A program made the position numbers and the translations under genes. The notes beneath the pieces are model-generated. The model searched no databases. It saw only the letters and a list, made by a program, of their open reading frames with translations, and had not been told where the DNA came from. This document shows positions 34,254-42,721 of a stretch of 64,000 nucleotides of DNA, one piece after another (within the stretch, counting starts at the first letter, position 1; each line of letters begins with the position of its first letter). The stretch comes from NCEH01 sp043195125 (GTDB taxonomy: Bacteria > Pseudomonadota > Alphaproteobacteria > Rhizobiales > Xanthobacteraceae): assembly GCF_043195125.1 (NCBI RefSeq), contig NZ_JBAFWR010000006.1; one strand, given 5' to 3'.

Positions 34254-35735
34254 ATGCCGCTGCTTGATCTGCGCCAATATATTGAGGCCCTGCGCAACCT
34301 GGGAGAAATTCAGGAGGTTGCGGCTCCCGTCTCGCTGAACCTGGAACTCGGCGCCATCATCCGACACTGCTCGGAGACGGGCTCCCCCGCGCCGCTCTTC
34401 CGCGCCTTTTCCGACCATCCCTCCGGCTTCCGCATCCTCGGGGCGCCCGCCGCGACCAGCGCTCAGCGCGGCCTCGAGATGGTCCGCGCGGCCACATCGC
34501 TCGAACTGCCGCCGACATCAAGCGGGACCGATATCGCCGAGGCTGTCGCCGGCAGCCTGGATCTGCCCGCCATCGACCCCGAGATCGTCGAAAGCGCGCT
34601 CTGCTTCGAGAACATCGCGACTGGCGGCGATGTGGATCTGAACCGCCTGCCGGTGCCGCTGCTGCATGACGGCGACGGCGGGCGCTATCTCAACACATTC
34701 GGCTGCATCGTCGCGCGCACGCCGGACGGCGCGTGGACCAACTGGTCGATCGCCCGCATCATGGTGATCGACGACAAGCGCATGACCGGGCTCGTCGCGC
34801 CCCAGCAGCATATCGGCATGGTGGCCAAGGCCTGGGCCGACATCGGCAAGCCGATGCCCTTCGCTCTTGCGCTCGGCGTCGAGCCGTCCATTCCCTTCAT
34901 TTGCGCCATGCCGCTGCCGGCCAATGTGGATGAGAGCGGCCGGCTCGGCGCCCTGATGCGTCGGCCGATCCGGACCGTGCGATGCCGAACCGTCGACCTC
35001 GAAGCGCCGGCCAGCGCGGAAATCCTCATCGAAGGCCATTTGCATCTCGGCGAGACGGCGAAGGAAGGGCCCATGGGGGAGTATCCAGGCTACATCCCGA
35101 TCGGCCCGGCCGAAGACGGCCCGGTCTACCATGTCTCGGCGATCAGCCATCGCGACAGTGCGATCCTGCCGGTGGTCGCCGCAGGGGAGCCGGCGGAGGA
35201 GAACCACACGGTCTGGGGAACCATGATTTCAGCCCAGATTCTGCACGATCTCAGGGCAGCCGGGATCGCCGCGACCACGGCGTGGATCCCGCTGCAGAGC
35301 GCGCTGCACTGGCTGGTGGTGACGGTTCCGCGCGACTGGCGCCGCCGCACCGGCATCGACGCCACGCACGCGCTGTGTCGGCGTATTGGCGAGGTCATGT
35401 TCTCGACCAAGGCCGGCGTCATCGTCCCGAAAGTGATCGTGCTGAGCGACGACATCGATCCGAACAATTTCAAAGAATTGGCCTGGGCCTTCGCCACGCG
35501 CTGCCACCCGCTGCTCGGCCATGCCGTCTTCCACGGCGAGGCCCAGGACCCGCTGGTCGCCTATCTGCGCACCACCGAGAAGGTGGCCGGCAGCACCGGG
35601 AAGATCGTCTACAACGGCCTGCCGCCCGACGAATGGGGCGAAGTCCTGCCGGTGCGCGCCTCATTCCGCCACGGCTACCCGGCGGAGATCGTCGACCGGG
35701 TCAAGCGTCGCTGGAGCGAATACGGGTTCATTTAA
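34254..35735 (+). CDS. UbiD family decarboxylase (prenyl-FMN dependent)
   Basis: The 493-residue protein has the family layout: N-terminal domain with LRQYIEALRNLGEIQEV, the NTFGCIVARTPDG strand near 147, Arg168 in SIARIMVID, and Glu271/Glu276 in KEGPMGEYPGY, matching the Arg-Glu-Glu catalytic set of UbiD enzymes. It reversibly (de)carboxylates an unsaturated or aromatic acid using prenylated FMN and a metal. AGGAGCC precedes the ATG. It follows a UbiX remnant and precedes a phenolic acid decarboxylase gene by 81 bases, pointing to aromatic acid metabolism. Confidence 0.92.
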   Translation: MPLLDLRQYIEALRNLGEIQEVAAPVSLNLELGAIIRHCSETGSPAPLFRAFSDHPSGFRILGAPAATSAQRGLEMVRAATSLELPPTSSGTDIAEAVAGSLDLPAIDPEIVESALCFENIATGGDVDLNRLPVPLLHDGDGGRYLNTFGCIVARTPDGAWTNWSIARIMVIDDKRMTGLVAPQQHIGMVAKAWADIGKPMPFALALGVEPSIPFICAMPLPANVDESGRLGALMRRPIRTVRCRTVDLEAPASAEILIEGHLHLGETAKEGPMGEYPGYIPIGPAEDGPVYHVSAISHRDSAILPVVAAGEPAEENHTVWGTMISAQILHDLRAAGIAATTAWIPLQSALHWLVVTVPRDWRRRTGIDATHALCRRIGEVMFSTKAGVIVPKVIVLSDDIDPNNFKELAWAFATRCHPLLGHAVFHGEAQDPLVAYLRTTEKVAGSTGKIVYNGLPPDEWGEVLPVRASFRHGYPAEIVDRVKRRWSEYGFI

Positions 35736-35816
35736 GGTCAAGTCCGCTTTCCCCATCCACCAACCGTCAACAGCCGGTCGTCCAGGGATCACCCCTGCGC
35801 CGGAGAGAGGAAGATC

Positions 35817-36341
35817 ATGCCCGATGCATTCGAATCCACCCACCCAGAGGAGATCGCCGCCTTTGTGGGCAAGCACATCATCTATACTTATGCCAACGGC
35901 TGGCAGTATGAGATGTATTTCAAGAATGACCGCACCATCGATTATCGCGTGCATGGCGGTATGGTCGGCGGGCGCTGGGTCAAGGGCCAGGAGGTCCACA
36001 TCGTCCGCCTTGCCGATGACGTGTACAAGGTTTCCTGGCACGAGCCGACTGGCACCTGCGTGAGCGTCGCTTACAATCTCAAAGAGAACCGCGCCCACGG
36101 CGCGACCTTCTTCCCGCACTGGATCCAGCAAGAGCCGAAGAAGATCATCGGCTTCCAGAACCCGAAGGTCGGTCTTATGCGCCGGTATCGTGATGTGGGG
36201 CCGACCTATCCGACTCTGCTCGTCGATGAGTTCGCCGATATCACCTTCGTGGAGGATTGCGGGCGCGACAACGAGAGCGTGATCGCCTGCGCACCGGAAG
36301 ATCTGCCTCCGGGCTACGCGACGCGCCAGAACGTGGGCTGA
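35817..36341 (+). CDS. padC: Phenolic acid decarboxylase (PadC/PAD type)
   Basis: The 174-residue protein aligns along its length with PAD enzymes: FVGKHIIYTYANGWQYEMYF, then IDYRVHGGMVGGRWVKGQEV and VSWHEPTGTCVS. Tyr23, Tyr25, Arg53 and Glu76 match the catalytic residues Tyr11, Tyr13, Arg41 and Glu64 of the Bacillus enzyme. It should decarboxylate p-coumaric, ferulic or caffeic acid to vinylphenols without cofactor. A GGAGAGAGGAAG site precedes the ATG. PAD next to UbiD is a notable pair of unrelated decarboxylases. Confidence 0.92.
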   Translation: MPDAFESTHPEEIAAFVGKHIIYTYANGWQYEMYFKNDRTIDYRVHGGMVGGRWVKGQEVHIVRLADDVYKVSWHEPTGTCVSVAYNLKENRAHGATFFPHWIQQEPKKIIGFQNPKVGLMRRYRDVGPTYPTLLVDEFADITFVEDCGRDNESVIACAPEDLPPGYATRQNVG

Positions 36342-36364
36342 CGGGCGCCGGGGGCGGACGCGAC

Positions 36365-37534
36365 ATGGAGGTTTCGAGCGTGGTTGTCTGCGACCTTAAT
36401 CGTCGTCAAGTCGCGATGCTCGGCGTAGCCTTGGCCACGACATGGCGCGCTCCGGCTCAAGCACAGACGAGATCCCCAATGCTCTTTCCGGGCGAGGAGT
36501 TGACTGAGGCAGCCGGCTATCCGGCTCTCGTGCGGTTCGAACCTGGGCGACCGGATCTTCCCGTCGTGGTGTTCGTCACAGGAGGAGGGGTGCTCGGCCG
36601 CATCGCTTATGGACCGCCCGGGGGACGGGCCGCCGATTTCCTGTGCCATTGGCTGCATGAGGAAGGATTTCCCTCGCTGGTCCTGTCCTATCCCATCGAC
36701 AACAGCGGTGTGTTCGACGCCCCGTTCCCACAGTTTTCGGTCACGGACTGGGCGGAACAGAGCGCCGAGATCATCGCCCGTTACGTGGACCGGAACGGTC
36801 TGCGTGGCAACGCCATCGTGCTCGGCTGGAGCATGGCAGGGCGGATTGCGGAGCCGCTTCATGCGGCGCTGCGAAGCAGAGGAAAGGGGATCGAACTTTT
36901 CGTCGCGATGGCGGGCGCATCGGCGCTCCCCAATACCTTGCCTGGCCTCGACCACCTGAAGCCGGCCGCAAGCGGCCTGGCCTCGATCCGGGGTGCCTAT
37001 CTCGACTGGCTGCTCCGATGCCTCGCGGATCAGAACGTCGTGGACGGCCATTCGGCACTCGAAGCCGACGAGTTTGTCCGTGAGATGACCGGCGATTTTC
37101 CGGTCGGGCTTGCGGCATCGGCGATGCGTTCCAAAAACGGAGTATTCATCCACGAGCCAGCCGAAGACGCGCGCGAGATCGGCACCGCGCAGTATCGCGC
37201 CTTTCCGCCGCTCGCCTTGATGACGCACGCCTCTGCGATCGATGCCCGGCACGCGCTCACGGACCGCTCCACATGGGGCGTCTACATTACCCAGCAGCTT
37301 TGCGAAGGTCTCGTCTTCTCGCAGTCGGAGAAGCTGGCCGCGCTTTCCCCCGGAAAATGGGCATCGCTGGTCGAGCATGTCGAGAACGCTGCCCGGCGGC
37401 TGAGCGCGACGCTGCCGGGCAACCATATGTTCTTCCTTGGAGAGAACGGTGCGCGGAGAACCGTGCAGACGCTGAAGCTCCTCCGGCAGACAGCTGCTGA
37501 TGTTGCAGATGAGATCTCACATCTTATGGACTGA
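36365..37534 (+). CDS. Exported alpha/beta-hydrolase, probable Tat substrate
   Basis: The 389-residue protein starts with NRRQVAMLGVALATTWRAPA, a twin-arginine-like signal ending QAQ. The core has a VVVFVTGGG strand and turn near residue 60 and a nucleophile elbow GWSMAG near residue 158. A His toward the C-terminus (GNHMFFLG) could complete the triad. Substrate unknown; an aryl or ester substrate would fit the padC/ubiD surroundings. The ATG is 23 bases after the padC stop, so it is likely co-transcribed. Confidence 0.72.
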   Translation: MEVSSVVVCDLNRRQVAMLGVALATTWRAPAQAQTRSPMLFPGEELTEAAGYPALVRFEPGRPDLPVVVFVTGGGVLGRIAYGPPGGRAADFLCHWLHEEGFPSLVLSYPIDNSGVFDAPFPQFSVTDWAEQSAEIIARYVDRNGLRGNAIVLGWSMAGRIAEPLHAALRSRGKGIELFVAMAGASALPNTLPGLDHLKPAASGLASIRGAYLDWLLRCLADQNVVDGHSALEADEFVREMTGDFPVGLAASAMRSKNGVFIHEPAEDAREIGTAQYRAFPPLALMTHASAIDARHALTDRSTWGVYITQQLCEGLVFSQSEKLAALSPGKWASLVEHVENAARRLSATLPGNHMFFLGENGARRTVQTLKLLRQTAADVADEISHLMD

Positions 37535-37669
37535 AGAATCGGATTTGCGGTCGCCTCTCATATTGCGGGAGGGGCAATTTTTCGGCGCACGGAGCGATGT
37601 TTGCAGCCGCCGCCGGAGCCTTTCGGCCTCAGGGTTTTTCTGCGACGATTTATTCTGGAGGAACAAACA

Positions 37670-38287
37670 GTGCTCGTAACGAGAGGCTTTAAAGGCAAGC
37701 GCCGGGACGGAGACGCCGATCGCCTGCGATTGCCGCCGGGCCAGTTCCTGACGCCGGAGTTCCCCGTGCTGACCGCGGGCCCGACGCCACACACGCAGAT
37801 CGATCGCTGGAGCCTTGCCCTGCAGCATGGCGGCGCGCTGCTTGGGAAATGGAACTGGGAGCAGTTCGAGGCGCTGCCGCAGACCGAGATCACCTCGGAT
37901 ATTCACTGTGTCACCAAATGGTCGAAGTTCGATACGCGCTGGCGCGGGGTCACCATCGACGACCTCTTGCGCGCCGCCGGGCTGGAGGCCCCGCCGACCG
38001 GCTTCCTCATGGCGCATTGCGATGGCGGGTACACAACCAACCTGCTCGTCGCCGATCTGATCGAAGCGCGCGCGATGATCGCGACCCATTTTGAAGATCT
38101 GCCGCTCCTCCCCTCCCACGGAGGGCCGGCGCGGCTGCTGGTGCCGCACCTCTATTTCTGGAAAAGCGCGAAATGGGTGCGGCGCCTCGCCTTTCGCGAG
38201 GCGGACACGCCCGGCTTCTGGGAATCGCAGGGCTACCATCGTCGCGGCGATCCCTGGCGCGAGCAACGCTACGCGGGTGATCGATGA
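37670..38287 (+). CDS. Cytosolic sulfite oxidase-like molybdopterin oxidoreductase
   Basis: The 205-residue protein is a single oxidoreductase molybdopterin-binding domain: RWSLALQHGGALLGKWNWEQF, molybdenum-ligand Cys80 in SDIHCVTKWS, and GGYTTNLLVADL and LLVPHLYFWKSAKWVRRL. It has no signal peptide and no dimerisation domain, unlike SUOX or exported MsrP. Substrate unknown; sulfoxide or sulfite chemistry is possible. The GTG start at 37670 has TGGAGG 8 bases upstream. Its stop overlaps the start of the flavin reductase gene by 4 bases, strongly suggesting an electron-transfer pair. Confidence 0.88.
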   Translation: MLVTRGFKGKRRDGDADRLRLPPGQFLTPEFPVLTAGPTPHTQIDRWSLALQHGGALLGKWNWEQFEALPQTEITSDIHCVTKWSKFDTRWRGVTIDDLLRAAGLEAPPTGFLMAHCDGGYTTNLLVADLIEARAMIATHFEDLPLLPSHGGPARLLVPHLYFWKSAKWVRRLAFREADTPGFWESQGYHRRGDPWREQRYAGDR

Positions 38288-39042
38288 TCGACGCGGCAAG
38301 GGCGACCGCACAATGGCGGGTCGCGACGGTGATGGCGATCCGCAACGAGACCGCCACGGTCAAGACGATCAGCTTCGATGTGCCCGGCTGGCCCGGGCAT
38401 CTTGGGGGGCAGCATGTCGACCTGCGGCTCACCGCCGAGGACGGCTATGTCGCGCAGAGGAGTTACTCGATTGCTTCCGGCGCCGGCTCGGGGCCACTTG
38501 TCGAACTGACCATCGACGCCGTGCCCGATGGAGAGGTTTCTGGCTTCCTCCACGAGGAACTGCGGGTCGGCGACCAGATTGAGATCCGCGGACCGATCGG
38601 GAGCTATTTTGCGTGGTCCGCGGAGTATGATTATGGCTTGCTTCTCATCGCGGGCGGCTCCGGCATCGTGCCGCTGATGTCCATGCTGCGGTCCCGCGCC
38701 ACGGCCGGCGCGACGCAGCCTGCCCGGCTGCTCTATTCGTCGCGGAGCATCGAGCAGATCATCTATCGCGCCGAACTCGACCGGCTGGCCGCAGAGACCC
38801 CCGCCTTCACGCTCACCCACACCCTGACCCGCACTTCTCCTTCCGGGTGGACGGGAGAGCGAGGCCGCATCGGCCGCGTGATGCTGACCCGCCGGCAATT
38901 CACCCCGGCGGGAAATCCCGACGTCTATGTATGCGGGCCAGCGGCATTCGTCGAAACGATTGCCGAACATCTCGTCGCGATGGGCCACATGGCGGGCAAC
39001 ATACGGACGGAGCGGTTTGGACCCTCGGGTGCGATCCGGTAG
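38284..39042 (+). CDS. Ferredoxin reductase-type FAD/NAD oxidoreductase
   Basis: The 252-residue protein has the ferredoxin-NADP reductase fold: FAD motif AQRSYSIASG near residue 59, NAD-binding LLIAGGSGIVPLMSMLR near 122, and DVYVCGPAAFVE near 213. No 2Fe-2S domain is fused. It overlaps the molybdoenzyme gene by 4 bases and probably passes NAD(P)H electrons to it. The same gene pair occurs in other bacteria; the physiological reaction is not established. A strong terminator follows. Confidence 0.9.
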   Translation: MIDAARATAQWRVATVMAIRNETATVKTISFDVPGWPGHLGGQHVDLRLTAEDGYVAQRSYSIASGAGSGPLVELTIDAVPDGEVSGFLHEELRVGDQIEIRGPIGSYFAWSAEYDYGLLLIAGGSGIVPLMSMLRSRATAGATQPARLLYSSRSIEQIIYRAELDRLAAETPAFTLTHTLTRTSPSGWTGERGRIGRVMLTRRQFTPAGNPDVYVCGPAAFVETIAEHLVAMGHMAGNIRTERFGPSGAIR

Positions 39043-39143
39043 GGCAGGGGTGGCGGCTCGTTGACCGGAGCGCACTGCGCTGCCGCCGCTCCCCATGATG
39101 TTCCGACGGTCCTCGGCGTGTCGCGGCCCGCAAAGCGCACGCA

Positions 39144-39175
39144 GCGCCGGAAGCCCTCCTGCGGGCTTCCGGCGC
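39144..39175. terminator. Terminator hairpin between convergent operons
   Basis: GCGCCGGAAGCCC and GGGCTTCCGGCGC pair perfectly over 13 bases around TCCTGC; a TCATCTTTT stretch follows on the right. It separates the flavin reductase gene from msrA. Confidence 0.85.
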
Positions 39176-39209
39176 CGTCTCATCTTTTAGTCCAGCGGTT
39201 TCTTATGGT

Positions 39210-39725
39210 TCACGCCGCATCGACGCGGCGCGGCAGCTTCCAGCCCGGCCGGATGAAGTGGCAAGTGTAGCCGTTCGGGATCCGCTCCAGATAATCCTGA
39301 TGCTCGGGCTCCGCCTCCCAGAAATCCCCGAGGGGGGAGAGCTCGGTGACGACCTTGCCGGGCCAGAGCCCGGAAGCCTCGACATCGGCGATCGTGTCTT
39401 CCGCCACCGCCTTCTGGGCGTCGTCCGCATAGAAGATCGCGGAACGATAGCTGGTGCCGATATCGTTGCCTTGGCGGTTTCTCGTGGTCGGATCATGGAT
39501 CTGGAAGAAGAATTCCAGGATCTGGCGATACGTCGTCCGGTCGGGATCGAAGACGATCTCGATCGCCTCGGCATGGGTGCCATGGTTGCGATAGGTGGCG
39601 TTGGGCACGTCGCCGCCCGAATAGCCGACGCGCGTGGCGACCACGCCCGGCTGCCTGCGGATCAGATCCTGCATGCCCCAGAAACAGCCGCCCGCCAGAA
39701 CGGCGCGTTGTGTCTTGTCTGTCAT
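39210..39725 (-). CDS. msrA: Peptide methionine sulfoxide reductase MsrA
   Basis: The 171-residue protein carries the catalytic GGCFWGMQD motif (Cys14) and the family blocks GYSGGDVPNATYRNHGTHAEAIEIVFDP and FFFQIHDPTTRNRQGNDIGTSYRS. A second cysteine near the C-terminus (YTCHF) may be the resolving one. It reduces the S-epimer of methionine sulfoxide. It follows msrB after 3 bases, so both epimers are covered by one operon. The sulfite-oxidase-like gene next door adds another possible sulfoxide enzyme. Confidence 0.96.
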   Translation of the reverse strand: MTDKTQRAVLAGGCFWGMQDLIRRQPGVVATRVGYSGGDVPNATYRNHGTHAEAIEIVFDPDRTTYRQILEFFFQIHDPTTRNRQGNDIGTSYRSAIFYADDAQKAVAEDTIADVEASGLWPGKVVTELSPLGDFWEAEPEHQDYLERIPNGYTCHFIRPGWKLPRRVDAA

Positions 39726-39728
39726 GGT

Positions 39729-40190
39729 TCAAGCCTTTCCTTCGTTCTCGAACAGGCGCCGGTATTCACCATAGCCCTGAGCCTCGAGATCCTTGAGATG
39801 AATGAAGCGCAATGACGCCGAGTTGATGCAGTAGCGCATGCCGCCCTGGGCCGCCGGACCATCCGGAAAAAGATGGCCGAGGTGGCTGTCGCCATGGCCC
39901 GAGCGGACCTCGGTGCGGCGCATCCCGTGGCTTTCGTCGACATGCTCGACGATTTTCGCGCCCTCGACCGGGCGAGTGAAGCTCGGCCAGCCCGAGCGAC
40001 TCTCGAACTTGTTCACCGATGCGAAGAGCGGCTCGCCGGAAACCACGTCCACGTAGAGGCCGGGCTCCTTGTTGTCCCAATACGCGTTCGCAAAGGGGCG
40101 CTCGGTGCCGTTCTCCTGCGTCACCCGATACTGTTCCGGCGAGAGGGCCGCCAGAGCGTCGGGGTTCTTTATGAAATCGCTGTTCTTCAT
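39729..40190 (-). CDS. msrB: Peptide methionine (R)-S-oxide reductase MsrB (zinc-less form)
   Basis: The 153-residue protein has the MsrB core: FESRSGWPSFTRPVEGAKIVE, RTEVRSGHGDSHLGHLFPDGP, and the catalytic Cys in GMRYCINS. The two CxxC zinc sites of many MsrB proteins are missing (YVDVVSGEPLF replaces the first), so this is the metal-free type. It reduces the R-epimer of methionine sulfoxide. It is first in a two-gene operon with msrA; an AAGGAGA site lies before the ATG. Confidence 0.96.
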   Translation of the reverse strand: MKNSDFIKNPDALAALSPEQYRVTQENGTERPFANAYWDNKEPGLYVDVVSGEPLFASVNKFESRSGWPSFTRPVEGAKIVEHVDESHGMRRTEVRSGHGDSHLGHLFPDGPAAQGGMRYCINSASLRFIHLKDLEAQGYGEYRRLFENEGKA

Positions 40191-40318
40191 CGTTGTCTCC
40201 TTCGAGACCTATGTAGGACTTTCCGTTATTCGCCAGAACGCCCTTCCTTCGAAACCCTTCCTATCGCTTTACGGAAGCTGCGCACCTGATGCCCGATGAT
40301 CGTGGCGCCGGCGAAGGA

Positions 40319-40717
40319 TCAGCTGCCGGCGCGCCGTTTCAAATAAGCGGCACGCGCCGCATCCATGCGCGGGGAGTTTGCCACGACCCATTCCGCCAGC
40401 GCCTGCACGGGCATCAGGAACTCGCGCCCCAGATCCGTCAGCGCATATTCGACCTGGGGCGGGTTGACCGGCGTAACCGTGCGGGACACGAAGCCGTTTT
40501 CCTCCAGCTCCCGCAGCGTCGATGCGAGCACCTTCTGGCTGATTTCACCGACCTCCCGCCGCAATGCGTTGAAGCGGCACGGTCCATGCCCCAGCACGCG
40601 CACCACCAGGAGGGTCCACTTATCGCTGATCCGCGCGAGCATTCGGCTGATGTGTTCGCACTGTGCGGTATCCCCGTGGACATCTGGTTTCGCCAAAGTG
40701 CCTCCTTGTTCGGACAT
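40319..40717 (-). CDS. HxlR family transcriptional regulator
   Basis: The 132-residue protein is a single HxlR winged helix: CEHISRMLARISDKWTLLVVRVLGHG near residue 20, then RFNALRREVGEISQKVLASTLRELEENG and a wing VNPPQVEYALTDLG. Cys20 at the start of the motif could act as a redox or electrophile sensor, as in several HxlR members. The ATG at 40717 has GAGGGG upstream. It is divergent from an FMN reductase gene across a 53-base gap, the usual arrangement for local control. Confidence 0.9.
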   Translation of the reverse strand: MSEQGGTLAKPDVHGDTAQCEHISRMLARISDKWTLLVVRVLGHGPCRFNALRREVGEISQKVLASTLRELEENGFVSRTVTPVNPPQVEYALTDLGREFLMPVQALAEWVVANSPRMDAARAAYLKRRAGS

Positions 40718-40728
40718 GGCCACCCCTC

Positions 40729-40741
40729 GTAATCTGGTTAC
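40729..40741. promoter_or_regulatory. Short dyad in the HxlR/FMN-reductase promoter
   Basis: GTAA-TCTGG-TTAC lies in the 53-base divergent gap. HxlR proteins often bind short TAC-type dyads near the start codon. The arms are only 4 bases, so the call rests on position. Confidence 0.35.
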
Positions 40742-40770
40742 TCCGAGATACCAGCATATATGAGGACAGC

Positions 40771-41364
40771 ATGAATTCCAGGCCCCGGATCGCCGTCATC
40801 GTCGGCTCCACCCGCCCCACCAGATTTGCCGACGTGCCCGCGCAATGGATCCTGAAGCAGGCTCAGGCACGTGGCGACATGGATGTCGAATTGGTCGATC
40901 TGCGCGATCATCCGCTTCCCTTCTTCGACGAGATCGCCTCCAACATGTGGATGCCGAGCCAGAACCCGGAGGCCATCCGCTGGCAGCAGACCATTGCCCG
41001 CTTCGATGGCTTCATCTTTGTCACCGCGGAATATAATCATTCGATTACGGGCGTTTTGAAGAATGCGCTCGATCAGGCCTACAAAGAGTGGATCCGCAAG
41101 CCGTTCACGGCCATCGGCTACGGCGGCCTCGGCGGCGTGCGTGCGATCGAGCATCTGCGCTTGATCGCAATCGAACTTCAGATGGTTTCGACACATGCCG
41201 CCGTCCATATCGGCGGCAGCGATTTCTTCGCCGTGCATCCGGCGTTCGGAAACAAGCCCATCGAAGACATCGAGGCGAACCTCCTGCCCTCGACGAAGAC
41301 GTCCCTGGACGAACTGGCTTGGTGGGCGAAAGCAACCATGGCGGCGAAGTCTGCCGAGGCGTGA
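40771..41364 (+). CDS. NADPH-dependent FMN reductase family protein
   Basis: The 197-residue flavodoxin-like protein has the FMN phosphate loop IVGSTRPTRFAD at residues 9-20, the isoalloxazine-contacting TAEYNHSITGVLKNALD near residue 86, and IGYGGLGGVRAIEHLR. It should reduce FMN, quinones or azo compounds with NAD(P)H. GAGGACAG precedes the ATG. It is divergent from an HxlR regulator and ends at a strong terminator. Redox sensing by the regulator is inferred. Confidence 0.92.
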   Translation: MNSRPRIAVIVGSTRPTRFADVPAQWILKQAQARGDMDVELVDLRDHPLPFFDEIASNMWMPSQNPEAIRWQQTIARFDGFIFVTAEYNHSITGVLKNALDQAYKEWIRKPFTAIGYGGLGGVRAIEHLRLIAIELQMVSTHAAVHIGGSDFFAVHPAFGNKPIEDIEANLLPSTKTSLDELAWWAKATMAAKSAEA

Positions 41365-41392
41365 CATACCGGAAGGGCGCTTAGAAACCGAA

Positions 41393-41425
41393 AAGGCTCG
41401 CTGACGATCACCGTCAGCGAGCCTT
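41393..41425. terminator. Terminator hairpin, 14-base perfect stem
   Basis: AAGGCTCGCTGACG and CGTCAGCGAGCCTT pair perfectly around ATCAC. It lies between the convergent FMN reductase and SDR genes. Confidence 0.85.
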
Positions 41426-41485
41426 GCTGCAATATCGGCGAAGCCCGAGGGGCCAACCTCGCCCCCCCGGCCTTAACCCGTAAGG

Positions 41486-42253
41486 TCAAAGTTCCTTTGT
41501 TTCGCCGCCATCGACCCGGAACGCCGTGCCGGTGATCCAATGGCTTTCGGCTGCGAAGAGGAAGGCAATGGCGTTGGCGATATCCTCCGGCTGCCCGAAG
41601 CGGGCGATGCCCGCCTCCGTCGCGAACCGATCGATGGCTGCATCGATCGAGAGACCGTTCGTGTCGGCATAGCCATGAAGCATCGTCAGGCGGCGGTCGG
41701 TCATGACCGATCCGGGCAGGATCGTATTGACCTGCACCCCGTCCTTTATCCCCCGATCGGCGAAGGCCTTGGCGAGGGCGAGGATCGCCGCATTGATCGT
41801 ACCGACTGCGGCGAGCGATGCCTTGGGCGTAGAGGCTGTTGTCCCCGACATGATCGCGACCGAGCCGTGCGTCGCCTTGAGCGCATCCCATGCCGCGATC
41901 GTCAGGCGCCGTGCGGAATGGAATTTGAGCGCCATTCCGTCGTTCCATTGTTCGTCCGTCAGCGCAAACAGGTCGGCCGGTGAAACCGCGCCGGCGATGC
42001 AGGCGACGGCGTCGATCCGCCCGAAGCGCTGAAGCGTCGCTGCGACAACGGCTCCAGCCGCATCCGGCTGGCGCAGATCATGGACCAAAGGAAGCGGCGT
42101 CGCTCCTGCGGCCTGGACCCGCTCAGCCGTCTCAGCCAAGGCGTCCGGCGTTCGCGCCACCAGCGCCACAGCGCTGAAATCGCGCGCCAGCCGAACGGCT
42201 GTTGCGCGTCCGATACCGCGACTGGCGCCGGTGATGATTGCCACGCGCTCCAT
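41486..42253 (-). CDS. Short-chain dehydrogenase-like protein lacking the YxxxK catalytic pair
   Basis: The 255-residue protein has an intact nucleotide-binding GASRGIG at residues 9-15, CIAGAV in place of NAG, Ser136 in IMSGTT and the C-terminal FRVDGGETKEL. The expected Tyr150 and Lys154 are replaced by Val and Asn (VGTIN). Standard hydride transfer is therefore doubtful; a binding, NAD-sensing or altered catalytic role is possible. Its start overlaps the SnoaL-like gene stop by one base (TGATG). It is the last gene of a leftward operon. Confidence 0.85.
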   Translation of the reverse strand: MERVAIITGASRGIGRATAVRLARDFSAVALVARTPDALAETAERVQAAGATPLPLVHDLRQPDAAGAVVAATLQRFGRIDAVACIAGAVSPADLFALTDEQWNDGMALKFHSARRLTIAAWDALKATHGSVAIMSGTTASTPKASLAAVGTINAAILALAKAFADRGIKDGVQVNTILPGSVMTDRRLTMLHGYADTNGLSIDAAIDRFATEAGIARFGQPEDIANAIAFLFAAESHWITGTAFRVDGGETKEL

Positions 42254-42636
42254 CAGACGCGCGCCTCGGCGATGGCCAACGTGTCGATGTACTGGCGAAA
42301 GGTCGCGATCTTGCCGTCACGAACGGTCCAGACGTGGGCATAGCGGGCGTTCGAGGTCTTGCCGGTCGAGCCGTGGACGCCGGTGAAATCTCCGAGAGAC
42401 ACGACGGTTTCGCCCTCGGTGATGAATTCGGTCGGCACCAGGGAAAAGCGCGACCATTCCGCCATCAGCGGCTTGAACAGGCCCTCGGCGACCCGGTCGG
42501 GGCCTCGGCCCTCGACCTTGTAGTGCCACATCGTCGTCCACTCGATATCGGGTGACATCAGGCTAAGCGCGCCGGGCGCGTCACCTTTCGAAAGCATCTC
42601 GTAGAAACTGCGAACAATCTCGCGGGCGTTGGTCAT
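42253..42636 (-). CDS. SnoaL/ketosteroid isomerase-like protein (NTF2 fold)
   Basis: The 127-residue protein follows the SnoaL-like pattern: IVRSFYEMLSKGDAPGALSLMSPDIEWTT at the start, then FITEGETVVSLGDFTGVHGSTGKT and AHVWTVRDGKIATFRQYIDT. The fold supports isomerases, cyclases, dehydratases and hydrolases, so no reaction can be assigned. It is coupled to the SDR-like gene by a one-base overlap and is 85 bases downstream of a hydrolase gene. Confidence 0.88.
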   Translation of the reverse strand: MTNAREIVRSFYEMLSKGDAPGALSLMSPDIEWTTMWHYKVEGRGPDRVAEGLFKPLMAEWSRFSLVPTEFITEGETVVSLGDFTGVHGSTGKTSNARYAHVWTVRDGKIATFRQYIDTLAIAEARV

Positions 42637-42721
42637 GGTGGTTCTCCGGTGCCGGACGGTCGACGCCGTCCCATGGGTTCAAGATCCGGGCGCCGACGAG
42701 CAGGCGGCGCCCGGCCAGGGA

